A stretch of 64,000 nt of DNA, from contig DASSRK010000145.1 in assembly GCA_035701825.1 (NCBI GenBank), positions 37,362 to 101,361 of the forward strand, given 5' to 3'. Source of the stretch: CADEED01 sp035701825 (GTDB taxonomy: Bacteria; Pseudomonadota; Gammaproteobacteria; Steroidobacterales; Steroidobacteraceae). Made by a program: the position numbers and the translations under genes. Below are positions 46,127-54,457 of the stretch, piece after piece; position 1 is the stretch's first letter, and every line of letters starts with the position of its first letter. The notes under the pieces were generated by a model. It ran no database searches. It saw only the letters and a program-made list of their open reading frames with translations, and was not told the origin of the DNA.

Positions 46127-46537
46127 ATGCCGATGCATGCCTCGATGCCGGAGATTCCTCGACCTTCCATGGGCAAACTGGTGCTGTGGCTCGCATCGCC
46201 GCTGGTCGTGCTCGCGGTGGCCGCGATGTTCGCCGACGGCGCCGAAGCACGCGCGCATCACAACGTGGCGTATGCCTCGGTGGCCGTGCTCAAGAACAAG
46301 CTCGGCAGTCCGCGCCGTATCGAGTTCGACCTCGTCCGCGTCACGGACGCGGGCGCCGCCTGCATCGAGTACCGGGCACGCGACCGCTTCGGCGCGATGA
46401 GCCGCAGCCAGGCCGTGGTGATCGACGGCCAGGTGGCGCGCAGCGATGCCGGTGACGGCCGCTTCGAAAAGGAATGGGACCGGCAATGCCTGGGCTTCAC
46501 CTACGACGTGACCGGCGCCGTCGATGGGTTCTTCTGA
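46127..46537 (+). CDS. envelope protein of unknown function
   Basis: A 136-residue protein in the chosen reading, starting MPMHASMPEIPRPSMGKLVL with a membrane helix (LVLWLASPLVVLAVAAMFA) and a periplasmic domain whose two Cys (AACIEYRARDRF, RQCLGFTY) may pair. The start is uncertain: ATGs at 46169 and an upstream frame reaching 46004 are alternatives. No family recognised. Confidence 0.58.
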   Translation: MPMHASMPEIPRPSMGKLVLWLASPLVVLAVAAMFADGAEARAHHNVAYASVAVLKNKLGSPRRIEFDLVRVTDAGAACIEYRARDRFGAMSRSQAVVIDGQVARSDAGDGRFEKEWDRQCLGFTYDVTGAVDGFF

Positions 46538-46624
46538 TCGGGCCCTGCAGCGAACGGTGCGAATTCCGGGGTGAACGGTTGTTTGTGCCCGCGCAGCAGC
46601 CGCCCCGACTAGAATCCGGCGCGC

Positions 46625-47740
46625 ATGCCGCATCCGGACGATGAGCGCCGCAGTTTCCTGACGCCGATCTTTTTCGCCACGGCCATCGCCGGCTGGATGG
46701 CCGTACCGGCATTCATCTGGACCAAGGACATCCTGCTGGTCGGGCCCGGCGCACGCAGCTTCTCCGCGACGGAAGTCCTGCTGACGCTGCAGAGCATGGT
46801 GGTCTGGGGCATCTTCACGCCCTTCATCTTCGAAGCCTCGCAGCGACTGGAGTTCGAGCCCGGCAAACGACTGCGCGCCGTGGGCTGGCACCTGCTGTTC
46901 GCACTGTTCCTCTCGGTGCTCGACGTGTCGCTGTCACTCTTCTTCAGCCTGTTCACGCACCTCGAAGAGGTCAGCTTCGAACCGAAGCTCAACCAATCGG
47001 TGTTCATCAACACCTTCAGCTACCTGCTGCTGGCCGGCATCGGCTACGCGCTGGTATACCAGCGACGCCTCGCGGCCAGCCGCGTCGGCGCGCTCGAGCT
47101 GCAGCGCCAGCTGGTGCAGACACGCCTCGACGTGCTGGCGCGCACCCTGCAACCGCATTTTCTCTTCAACACGCTGAACACCGTGGCCGCGCTGGTGCGC
47201 CTGAACGAGAACAAGCGCGCGCTGAATGCCGTGGTGGCGCTGAGCGACCTGCTGCGCGTGGTGCTCAAGACCGGCGGCGACGCGCGCGTGCCACTGCACG
47301 AGGAACTGCGTTTCGTCGAACACTACGTCGCCATCGAGCGGCTGCGCTTCGAGGATCGCCTGGTGGTCGAGAACTCGATCGAGCCCGCCGCCGCCGACCT
47401 GCTGGTGCCTGCGCTGATCCTGCAGCCGCTGATCGAGAATGCCATCCGGCATGGCGTCGAGGTCAGCGGCCAGGGCCGCGTACGCATCGAAGCGCAGGGC
47501 GACGGCCAATCGCTCACCGTGCGCGTCAAGGTGAACAGCCTCGTCGAAGCCGGCGACACGCGCGTCGCGGGACTCGGTATCGGCCTCGATGTCACGCGCC
47601 GCAGACTCGCGTATATCTATGGCGATGAACGATTCGCGCTCGACCTTTTCGTCGGTTGCGGCCAGTCCGCCGTGACGCTGCGCATCCCGCGCGAAGAAAC
47701 CGTGTATGTCGGAACCGATCACCACCCTCATCGCGGATGA
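46625..47740 (+). CDS. LytS/YpdA-type sensor histidine kinase
   Basis: A 371-residue kinase with four predicted helices in residues 10-145. The His_kinase domain (PF06580 type) follows, with phospho-His in LQPHFLFNTLNTVAALV and HATPase N-box LILQPLIENAIRHGVE. The last 35 bp overlap the LytTR regulator in another frame, so the pair is tightly co-translated. Confidence 0.93.
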   Translation: MPHPDDERRSFLTPIFFATAIAGWMAVPAFIWTKDILLVGPGARSFSATEVLLTLQSMVVWGIFTPFIFEASQRLEFEPGKRLRAVGWHLLFALFLSVLDVSLSLFFSLFTHLEEVSFEPKLNQSVFINTFSYLLLAGIGYALVYQRRLAASRVGALELQRQLVQTRLDVLARTLQPHFLFNTLNTVAALVRLNENKRALNAVVALSDLLRVVLKTGGDARVPLHEELRFVEHYVAIERLRFEDRLVVENSIEPAAADLLVPALILQPLIENAIRHGVEVSGQGRVRIEAQGDGQSLTVRVKVNSLVEAGDTRVAGLGIGLDVTRRRLAYIYGDERFALDLFVGCGQSAVTLRIPREETVYVGTDHHPHRG

Positions 47741-48461
47741 CGAGCCGCTGGCGCGCCGGCAACTGCGCTCGCTGCTGGAACGGGATCCGCAGATCGCGCT
47801 CGTCGGCGAAGCCGGCAGCGGCGAGGAGGCGCGCCGCGCCGTGCGCGAGCTGCGCCCCGAGCTGCTGTTGCTCGACGTGCGCATGCCGCAGGGCGACGGC
47901 TTCTCCGTGCTCGAGGATCTCGCCGATCCGCCCTACGTGATCTTCGCCACCGCGCACGCCGAGCACGCCGTGCGCGCCTTCGACGTGGCCGCCGTCGATT
48001 ACCTGCTCAAGCCCTTCGACGACGAGCGCTTCGAGCGAGCCATGCGCCGCGCCAAGGACGCGATCCGCGCGCGGCGCCTGGTGGAACTGGCGCACGACAT
48101 CGCCGCGCCCGCGGCGCCGTCCGATTCGCCCGAGTCGCAGCGCATCACCGTGTACGAAGGCCGGCGCATCAGCTGGATCAACGCCGCCGACATCGAGTGG
48201 ATAGAGGCCGCCGACTACTACGCCAACGTGCACGCCCACGGTCGCGCGCACCTGGTGCGCGAGCCGCTGCAGAAACTCGCGGAGCGGCTCGGGAAGCGAT
48301 TCCTGCGCGTGCATCGCAACGCGCTGGTCAACATCGCCAGGATCCAGCGCATCGATCGGCTCGAGGGTGGCGAGCTCATCGTGGTGCTGCCTTCGGGCGC
48401 ACGCGTGCAGGTGAGTCGATCGCGCAAGGCGGAAGTGCTGCGCGAGCTCGGCGTGCGCTGA
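47706..48461 (+). CDS. LytTR-family response regulator
   Basis: A 251-residue regulator with receiver D57 in LLLLDVRMPQGDGF, conserved Lys in YLLKPFDDE, and a C-terminal LytTR DNA-binding domain (about 145-248: ADIEWIEAADYYANVH, FLRVHRNALVNIARI). It pairs with the LytS-type kinase just upstream. LytTR regulators commonly control envelope genes; the lipoprotein gene 150 bp downstream is a candidate target. Confidence 0.94.
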   Translation: MSEPITTLIADDEPLARRQLRSLLERDPQIALVGEAGSGEEARRAVRELRPELLLLDVRMPQGDGFSVLEDLADPPYVIFATAHAEHAVRAFDVAAVDYLLKPFDDERFERAMRRAKDAIRARRLVELAHDIAAPAAPSDSPESQRITVYEGRRISWINAADIEWIEAADYYANVHAHGRAHLVREPLQKLAERLGKRFLRVHRNALVNIARIQRIDRLEGGELIVVLPSGARVQVSRSRKAEVLRELGVR

Positions 48462-48613
48462 GGCCATTCACCCATCCCGCGCGGCGTGTCGGTCGCCGCG
48501 AAACGTCCAAGCGCCCGCGAACTTACGGCCGAGGTCCGGCGGCTCCTACACGCGAGACCGCCGTGATTGCGTAGATTCGTTTCCGATCACGGTCAACACA
48601 TGGAGAGAATCCC

Positions 48614-49195
48614 ATGCGAATTCCCGCCCTGGTGATTTTGAGCACCGCCGCGATTTTCGCCTTCGGCTGCGCCAGCAAGGAAGAACCCGCGAAACAGGCG
48701 GTCGCCTCGGTGGACACCGCATTGAACGACGTGCGCCCGAACGCCTCGAAGTACGCGCCCGACCAGCTCAAGGCCGCGGAGGCGAGCCTCGCCACGCTCA
48801 AGCGCGATCTCTCCAACGAGAAATACAAGACCGTGTTGCTGCACGCGCCGGACGTGAACAAGGAGGTCGGTGCGCTCCGCGAAATCGTGGTCGCGAGACA
48901 GACCCAGGTGGCCGCGGCGACGCGCGAGTGGGAAGAACTCAGCGGGGAAGTGCCGCAGCTGGTGCAGGCCATCCAGGCGCGCGTCGACAATCTCACCGGC
49001 ACTCGGCTGCCCAAGGAAGTGAAGAAAGAGTCCTTCGAAGCCGCCAAGACCGAGCTGGCACAGCTCAAGTCGCAGTGGACCGCGGCGAGCGCCGCGTTCG
49101 ATGCCGGCAACGCCACCGAGGCCGCGGACAAGGGTCGTGCGGTGCAGGCGCGCGCCCGGGAGATCAGCCAGCAGCTCGGGATCAGCCCGGCCTGA
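48614..49195 (+). CDS. helical lipoprotein, paralogue A
   Basis: A 193-residue lipoprotein (lipobox FAFGC) predicted mostly helical, with KYAPDQLKAAEASLATLKRD and VPQLVQAIQARVDNLTGTRL. It is paralogous to the protein at 51939: both share the spans PQ/VPK-LV-A-IQARVD-L---LPK-V, LA-LK--W--A-AA--AGN--EAA-KGRAVQA-A. Function unknown; possibly an envelope stress or coiled-coil lipoprotein. GGAGAG stands seven bases before the ATG. Confidence 0.75.
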   Translation: MRIPALVILSTAAIFAFGCASKEEPAKQAVASVDTALNDVRPNASKYAPDQLKAAEASLATLKRDLSNEKYKTVLLHAPDVNKEVGALREIVVARQTQVAAATREWEELSGEVPQLVQAIQARVDNLTGTRLPKEVKKESFEAAKTELAQLKSQWTAASAAFDAGNATEAADKGRAVQARAREISQQLGISPA

Positions 49196-49201
49196 GCAGC
49201 T

Positions 49202-49480
49202 TCAACCCGGCGGCAGCCTTCTCAGCGACTCCTCGAACTTCGCCACCGCGTCGCGGGCTTCCTCATCTTCACGCGCGTACATAGGGTCGTCCGGGAGGTT
49301 CGGCTCCAGCGAAAGTTCCGGCACGTCGGAGAGGTGCGGCTCGTCGCGCTTCGGCCGGACCTTGAGGCCCGCGGTGTTGACCCGCGTCGGCTGGTGCTCG
49401 AGATCCTGGATGTCGATGACCGGCGTGTCGATCTGCGGCGTCGCCTCGGACTCGAGGTCGGAGTGCGGATGTTCGTGCAT
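49202..49480 (-). CDS. small acidic, low-complexity protein
   Basis: A 92-residue protein starting MHEHPHSDLESEATPQIDTP, rich in Asp, Glu and Pro and probably disordered, with a short helix at the end (EEARDAVAKFEESLRRLPPG). No signal peptide. Convergent with paralogue A, with stops six bases apart. Not recognised. Confidence 0.6.
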   Translation of the reverse strand: MHEHPHSDLESEATPQIDTPVIDIQDLEHQPTRVNTAGLKVRPKRDEPHLSDVPELSLEPNLPDDPMYAREDEEARDAVAKFEESLRRLPPG

Positions 49481-49623
49481 GGTGGCGGCTCCCGTGGTGC
49501 TGGCGCCCAGAGTGCCGCGCGCGACGCGCCGGGGTCATAGGTACTTGCCGACGATGCCTGTCGGTGAAACCGGAGGCCGCGCACCCTCGCGGATGCGCGG
49601 CCCGCGCGCGGACTTCCCCGGCA

Positions 49624-51597
49624 CTACGCCTTGTGCCGCTTTTTCCAGACGATGATCAACACCAGCAGGATCAGCAGCAGGAGCAGCCACCACCACTTCG
49701 CGAGTCCACCCATCGTGTGGTTGTCGCCCGTGGGCGGCACTTTCATTTCCGCCACGATCGGGGGCGTGTAGCCGACGTACACCTTCGCGGCGTCGTCTGT
49801 GCCAAGCACCGCCACGTCGAGCGTGCAGGCATCGAGCAGGGTGTCGCCCTTCACGCCGGCCGCGACGCACACCGCGCGCGTCCTCGCCGCCGTGTCGTGG
49901 TCGAGGTCGGCCGCGTAGAACGTGCGCTGCGGATTACCGGTTTTGGCCCCGCTTCCGCAGGCATCGAGCATCGACTCGCCCGCCGGGACGCGCCAGCTGT
50001 CGCCGTAGCGGCCATAGAGCGTCGCGAACGACAGCGGCGTTGCGAGCGCCGTGCCGTCACGCAACGCGAGGTGCTGCACGCTGTTCTTCGGGTTCGCGAG
50101 CAGTCCCGTCACATGGGCCGGCCAGCGCCCGAGCCCCACGGATACGTCGATCCAGCTCGAGTTCACGGTCGCGCGGATCGAGTCGCCGTAGGGCGAGAGC
50201 ACGTAATACACATTGCCCACGCGCCAGATGTCGACGCCATCCGGCGTGGAGAATTCGCCGCCATCGGCGATTTCGCGATTCTCGCCGTCCACGTTCAGCC
50301 GGTTGCCGAGGCAGATGGCGACCTTCGACGTGCCCATCTGCGTGGCGACGGCGCTGTTCACCGAGGCATCGGGCCAGGTCGGCGCGCCGGAGACCTGGCG
50401 CGTCTGCACCACGAAGTCCTGGTCGCGCTGGGCCAGCAGGAAGTCGCCCGACGCCTGGAAGTCGTAGAACAATCCATCGAAGGTCTGCAGGTGCGTGTCG
50501 CCGATGGTGTTCGCGGCCGCGCAGCCCGTCAGGCCACCCGCGGTGCTCTGCTGGAAGATGACCGCGGGGCCAGGTGCCGTCTGCGCCGGCTGGTTGGGAC
50601 CGAAGCTCAGGTTGTTGGTCTCGCCGGTGAAGCCCTGCACGGTGCAGGTCGGCGCGGCCGTGCCGCCGTAGAAGATGCGCGTGCGCAGGTTCATGGAGGC
50701 GCCCGAGTTGAAGTTGGCCTGGCCGCTGCCGGCGTCGCCCACGATGTTGAACTCGGCGATCGACCAGTTGCCGGTGGCGCCCACGGCATTGTCACCCGAG
50801 CGCGACCACATCATGCCGCCGCTCGAGAAGGTCACGCTGTCGCCCGCGTTGCTCACCGAACCGGACAGCGCCATGTTGGCAAGACCCGTGACCGGCTGGC
50901 TGGTCGTTCCAACGGCGCCGCCCGAGTTGTTCTTGTAGCAGTAGTTGACGCCGCCGATCGCGTGCGCGATCCACCCCTGCCCGGTCGGGCATGGGTTGCC
51001 GTACCTGATGAGCCAGTACTGGATGAAGGCACGGTGCGAGACATTGTTGTTCTCGAACACGAACTGTTCCCACACGCGGCAATTCGCCGGCACGGATGCG
51101 CCGGCGCAGATCGCGGTGTTGGTCATGAAGTCCGTGTTGATCTGCAACGTGTAGGCATTCGCGACCGCCGAGCCGGTGTTGTTGACCAGCCCGCTCTCGC
51201 TGGTGACGTTGACGTTCTCGAACGTGCCGATGGCCGTCGAGATGTGGCCGGACGGCGCCTGTGCCGCGATGTCCGTGCCGTTGCCGACCGTGAAGGGGCG
51301 CGCGCCGGCGCGCGGCGGCATCGGGTAGTCAGGCGCGGCCACGCAGGCGACCTCCGCCCACTCGCGCTTCGGGAACGCCGACTGGAAGCAGCCCTTCTTC
51401 GGCAATGGGACCTGGGCCATTTCCAGGCGCCAGTCGGCCTGCTGCCGCAGCAGCTCGGGCGAGGCCTGCCCATCGGTGGGCGGCGGTGGCCTTTGCTGCG
51501 CGCTGGCCGCACCGGCGTACGCGGCCAGCATGGCGGCGATGGCGAGACTGCGCAGGGCGATGCGGGTGCCGCGGCGCGGCGCTGAGTCCATGTTCAT
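49624..51597 (-). CDS. surface protein with VWD domain and C-terminal membrane anchor
   Basis: A 657-residue protein with a signal peptide (ending AGAASAQQ). Residues 60-350 are a long Asn/Thr/Gly-rich, beta-solenoid-like region. A von Willebrand type D domain follows (about 365-520), opening NTIGDTHLQTFDGLFYDFQA; many Cys suit its disulfides. The C terminus is GG, a 20-residue helix (WWWLLLLLILLVLIIVW) and KKRHKA, a layout like sorting-signal tripartite tails. GGGAGGAC lies seven bases before the ATG. The reading frame extends farther upstream but without coding features. Confidence 0.78.
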   Translation of the reverse strand: MNMDSAPRRGTRIALRSLAIAAMLAAYAGAASAQQRPPPPTDGQASPELLRQQADWRLEMAQVPLPKKGCFQSAFPKREWAEVACVAAPDYPMPPRAGARPFTVGNGTDIAAQAPSGHISTAIGTFENVNVTSESGLVNNTGSAVANAYTLQINTDFMTNTAICAGASVPANCRVWEQFVFENNNVSHRAFIQYWLIRYGNPCPTGQGWIAHAIGGVNYCYKNNSGGAVGTTSQPVTGLANMALSGSVSNAGDSVTFSSGGMMWSRSGDNAVGATGNWSIAEFNIVGDAGSGQANFNSGASMNLRTRIFYGGTAAPTCTVQGFTGETNNLSFGPNQPAQTAPGPAVIFQQSTAGGLTGCAAANTIGDTHLQTFDGLFYDFQASGDFLLAQRDQDFVVQTRQVSGAPTWPDASVNSAVATQMGTSKVAICLGNRLNVDGENREIADGGEFSTPDGVDIWRVGNVYYVLSPYGDSIRATVNSSWIDVSVGLGRWPAHVTGLLANPKNSVQHLALRDGTALATPLSFATLYGRYGDSWRVPAGESMLDACGSGAKTGNPQRTFYAADLDHDTAARTRAVCVAAGVKGDTLLDACTLDVAVLGTDDAAKVYVGYTPPIVAEMKVPPTGDNHTMGGLAKWWWLLLLLILLVLIIVWKKRHKA

Positions 51598-51938
51598 CGA
51601 GTGTCCTCCCTGTATCTGGGTAGATAGTCGGCGGCGCGCCGCGCGGTCGCCACCACGTGGCGAAGGCCGGGCATCGGAAGTGTGAGGTGTTGCCGCAGAA
51701 CAGCCGGCCGTCAGCCGGCGGTGGGCAGGCCGTAAGCCGGCCGTAAGCGGCCACATGATGTGGTGGGCGGTTGCATCGGCCGACGGGCGGGCCCGTGGCG
51801 CATGTCGCGGCGCGGCGACGGCCTCACAAGGTTCGTCAACGCCGGCCGAGGAGATCCGGGTATTCGTCCTACGGAGCCGGCAGCCGCGCCTGCCTATCGT
51901 GGCCCTAACAAACCGAAGGGTGGAACGAGGAGCCAACG
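51598..51938. other. 341-bp divergent intergenic region with repeats
   Basis: It separates the VWD protein gene from lipoprotein paralogue B. Tandem AGCCGGCCGT(A/C)AGCCGG-type units occur at about 51708-51750, then a 13-bp perfect palindrome, CCACATGATGTGG, at 51751-51763. That is a plausible operator position about 155 bp from the VWD gene and 175 bp from the lipoprotein gene. No gene seen. Confidence 0.6.
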
Positions 51939-52556
51939 ATGAAGTTGTACCAGGCAGTGCTGCCGCTCGCGGTGGCAATGACGATGGCGGCTTGCGGCAG
52001 TCGCACGACCGCGCAGAGCGTGGTGGGCCAGGCCGAAGGCCAGGTCGCCAGCGTGCAGCAGGAAGCGGAAGTCACCGCGCCCGCGGAGCTCAAGACCGTG
52101 CAGGGCACGCTGGCGCACATGAAGCAGAGCTTCAACGATCGCGACTACAAGGTGGTCGTGAACGACGTGCCGCAGTTCAACGCGCAGATGAAGACCTTGA
52201 AGGACGCGATGGCGGCCAAGCAGGGTGAAGCCGCGACGGCCATGCAGGAATGGAGCACGCTCAACGCCGAGGTGCCGAAGGCGGTCGAGGAAATTCAGGC
52301 GCGCGTGGACAGCCTGAAGCCGAACAAGCTGCCCAAGGACGTCACCCGGGAAGAGCTCGCGACGGCGAAGACCGATCTCGAGACGATGAAGGCCACGTGG
52401 GCGGAAGCCACCGCGGCCGCCAGCGCCGGCAACACGGTGGAGGCGGCCAACAAGGGCCGCGCCGTGCAGGCCAAAGCAAACGAGCTGAAGAATACGCTGG
52501 GGATGAACGAGCAGCTGGCGAGCTCGGCGACCGCGCCGGCACCCGCTGCGCAATGA
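51939..52556 (+). CDS. helical lipoprotein, paralogue B
   Basis: A 205-residue lipoprotein (lipobox MAACGS). Helix-rich with QGTLAHMKQSFNDRDYKVVV and EEIQARVDSLKPNKLPKDVT, aligning with paralogue A at 48614 across the mature chain. The C terminus is Ala/Pro-rich. The two copies sit on the same strand, either side of the VWD gene, suggesting a local duplication. Ribosome site GAGGAG at about nine bases before the ATG. Confidence 0.75.
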   Translation: MKLYQAVLPLAVAMTMAACGSRTTAQSVVGQAEGQVASVQQEAEVTAPAELKTVQGTLAHMKQSFNDRDYKVVVNDVPQFNAQMKTLKDAMAAKQGEAATAMQEWSTLNAEVPKAVEEIQARVDSLKPNKLPKDVTREELATAKTDLETMKATWAEATAAASAGNTVEAANKGRAVQAKANELKNTLGMNEQLASSATAPAPAAQ

Positions 52557-52607
52557 GAATAGCCGGCCCGATCCGGCTCGCCGCCGGGTCGGGCCCAGGC
52601 TCCACCC

Positions 52608-54347
52608 TCAGGAGACGACCGGCTCCGTCGTCGTCGCCAGCGCCAGCCGCACCACGAATTCACTCCCCTGGCCGGGACCGCGGCTGTGCACCTCGATGTC
52701 GCCACCGTGCAATTCGACCAGCGCCTTGGCGAGCGCGAGCCCGATGCCGAGCCCGGTATTGGGACGATCCGGCGTCTGCGACACCTGCGTGAACATCTCG
52801 AAGATGCGCGGCATGTCTTCCGGCGCGAGGCCGATGCCGTTGTCGATGACGCGCACCAGCACGTCATCCCCGTCGCGCTCCGCGGTGAGCCGGACCTGGC
52901 CACCCGCCTTGGTGTACTTGGCCGCATTGGTGAGCAGGTTGCCGAGCACCTGCGCAATGCGCAGCGCGTCCACCTCGAGCTCCAGGGGCTCGTCGGGTAG
53001 TTCGACCGTCAGTTGATGCTTGCCGGCCGCCATGGCGGGCTGCGAGATCTCGACCGCGCTGTCGACGATGGCCTTGAGCGGCACGCGCGCGGTGCGCATG
53101 TCCAGCTTGCCGCGCGTGATGCGCGAGACATCCAGCAGGTCGTCGAGCAGCCGCGCCATGTGGGCCACCTGCCGCCGGATCACGCCGAGACTCCACTGCA
53201 CCTGCTCCTCCGACGCGGAAGGATGTCCCGCCGCGCCCGCCGCCTGGCGGATCGGTGCCAGCGGGTTGCGCAACTCGTGCGCCAGCGTCGCGAGGAATTC
53301 GTCCTTGCGGCGGTCGGCGTCGCGCAGCGCCTTCTTGACGGCGCGCTCGTGCGTGGCGTCACGAAACACCAGTACGACGCCGGTGGTGTGGCCGGCGTCA
53401 TCGAGGATCGGTGCGGCGCTGTCCTCGATCGCCGTCTCCTGCTGATCGCGGCGAATCAGCATGGTGTGGTTCGCGAGCCCCACGATCCGGCCCTCGCGCA
53501 GCACCTTGTCCACCGGGCTCTCCTGCGTGAGCCGCGTTTCCTCGTTGATGATGCTGAATACCTCGTGCAGGGGCTTGCCGACGGCCTCCGACTGGGGCCA
53601 GCCCGTGAGCTTCTCCGCCACCGGGTTCAGCATGCTCACGATGCCGTGCTCGTCGGTCGCGATGACCGCGTCGCCGATACTGCGCAGCGTGATCGCCAGC
53701 CGGGTCTCGCTGGCGCGCACCCGCACCGAGTCGCGCCGCACGATGTAGACCAGCAGGATACTGAGCACGATCGCGATGGCGCTCATGATGATGCTGGTGC
53801 GCACCGAGGAAGCGAGCGCATCCTGCTGCACGTCCTGCAATCGCGCGGTCCGCGACTGTTGCGCGCGCACCCGCTCGCCGACGAAGGCGCGGATCGAGTC
53901 CATGAGACGCTTGCCCTCGTTGGACCGCACGATGTCGACCGCGCCGCGCTGGTCACCCGCGGCATTCAAGTCGAGACTGCGCGCGATGACGGCCAGCCTG
54001 CGTTGGACGAGATCCTTCAGCGGCGCCAGGTCTGCCGGATCGTCACCGTCGGCGCGGATGTGATTGCTGACCGTGTTGAGGCGCATCTCGATTTCGTCGA
54101 GCGCACGGCGATAGGGCTCCAGATAGGCCTCGTCGCGGGTCAGCAGGTAGCCGCGCTGCCCGGTCTCGGCGTCGCGCATGTTCGAGAGCAGCCGCTCGAA
54201 GTCGAGTTCGATTTCCTTGGCGCGCAACACCGCGGCGCTCGTGGCATCCAGCTGCTCAATGGCCCGATGCGCCGCGATCCCGGCCGTGACGAGCACGACG
54301 CTGGAGACCACGACGGCGATGCCGACGATCGACCTGGACCGCTTCAT
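52608..54347 (-). CDS. membrane sensor histidine kinase with CHASE3 and PAS domains
   Basis: A 579-residue kinase. An N-terminal helix (8-25) and a second near 185-205 flank a periplasmic CHASE3 domain (LLSNMRDAETGQRGYLLTRD is typical). A PAS/PAC domain (about 215-335) ends in HisKA with FLATLAHELRNPLAPI; N-box NLLTNAAKYTK and G-boxes VIDNGIGLAPEDMP and GLGIGLALAKALVELHGG follow. No receiver partner is next to it. Start ATG at 54347. Confidence 0.92.
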   Translation of the reverse strand: MKRSRSIVGIAVVVSSVVLVTAGIAAHRAIEQLDATSAAVLRAKEIELDFERLLSNMRDAETGQRGYLLTRDEAYLEPYRRALDEIEMRLNTVSNHIRADGDDPADLAPLKDLVQRRLAVIARSLDLNAAGDQRGAVDIVRSNEGKRLMDSIRAFVGERVRAQQSRTARLQDVQQDALASSVRTSIIMSAIAIVLSILLVYIVRRDSVRVRASETRLAITLRSIGDAVIATDEHGIVSMLNPVAEKLTGWPQSEAVGKPLHEVFSIINEETRLTQESPVDKVLREGRIVGLANHTMLIRRDQQETAIEDSAAPILDDAGHTTGVVLVFRDATHERAVKKALRDADRRKDEFLATLAHELRNPLAPIRQAAGAAGHPSASEEQVQWSLGVIRRQVAHMARLLDDLLDVSRITRGKLDMRTARVPLKAIVDSAVEISQPAMAAGKHQLTVELPDEPLELEVDALRIAQVLGNLLTNAAKYTKAGGQVRLTAERDGDDVLVRVIDNGIGLAPEDMPRIFEMFTQVSQTPDRPNTGLGIGLALAKALVELHGGDIEVHSRGPGQGSEFVVRLALATTTEPVVS

Positions 54348-54457
54348 TGATGAAGCGACTCTAGCGCAGGCTATTCGCTACCAATGCCGGACTCTTCCGA
54401 CATGGCGGTAGCCATATGTGCCGGTGGTTAGGCCAGACTTTACCCCGGGGGTAAGAC

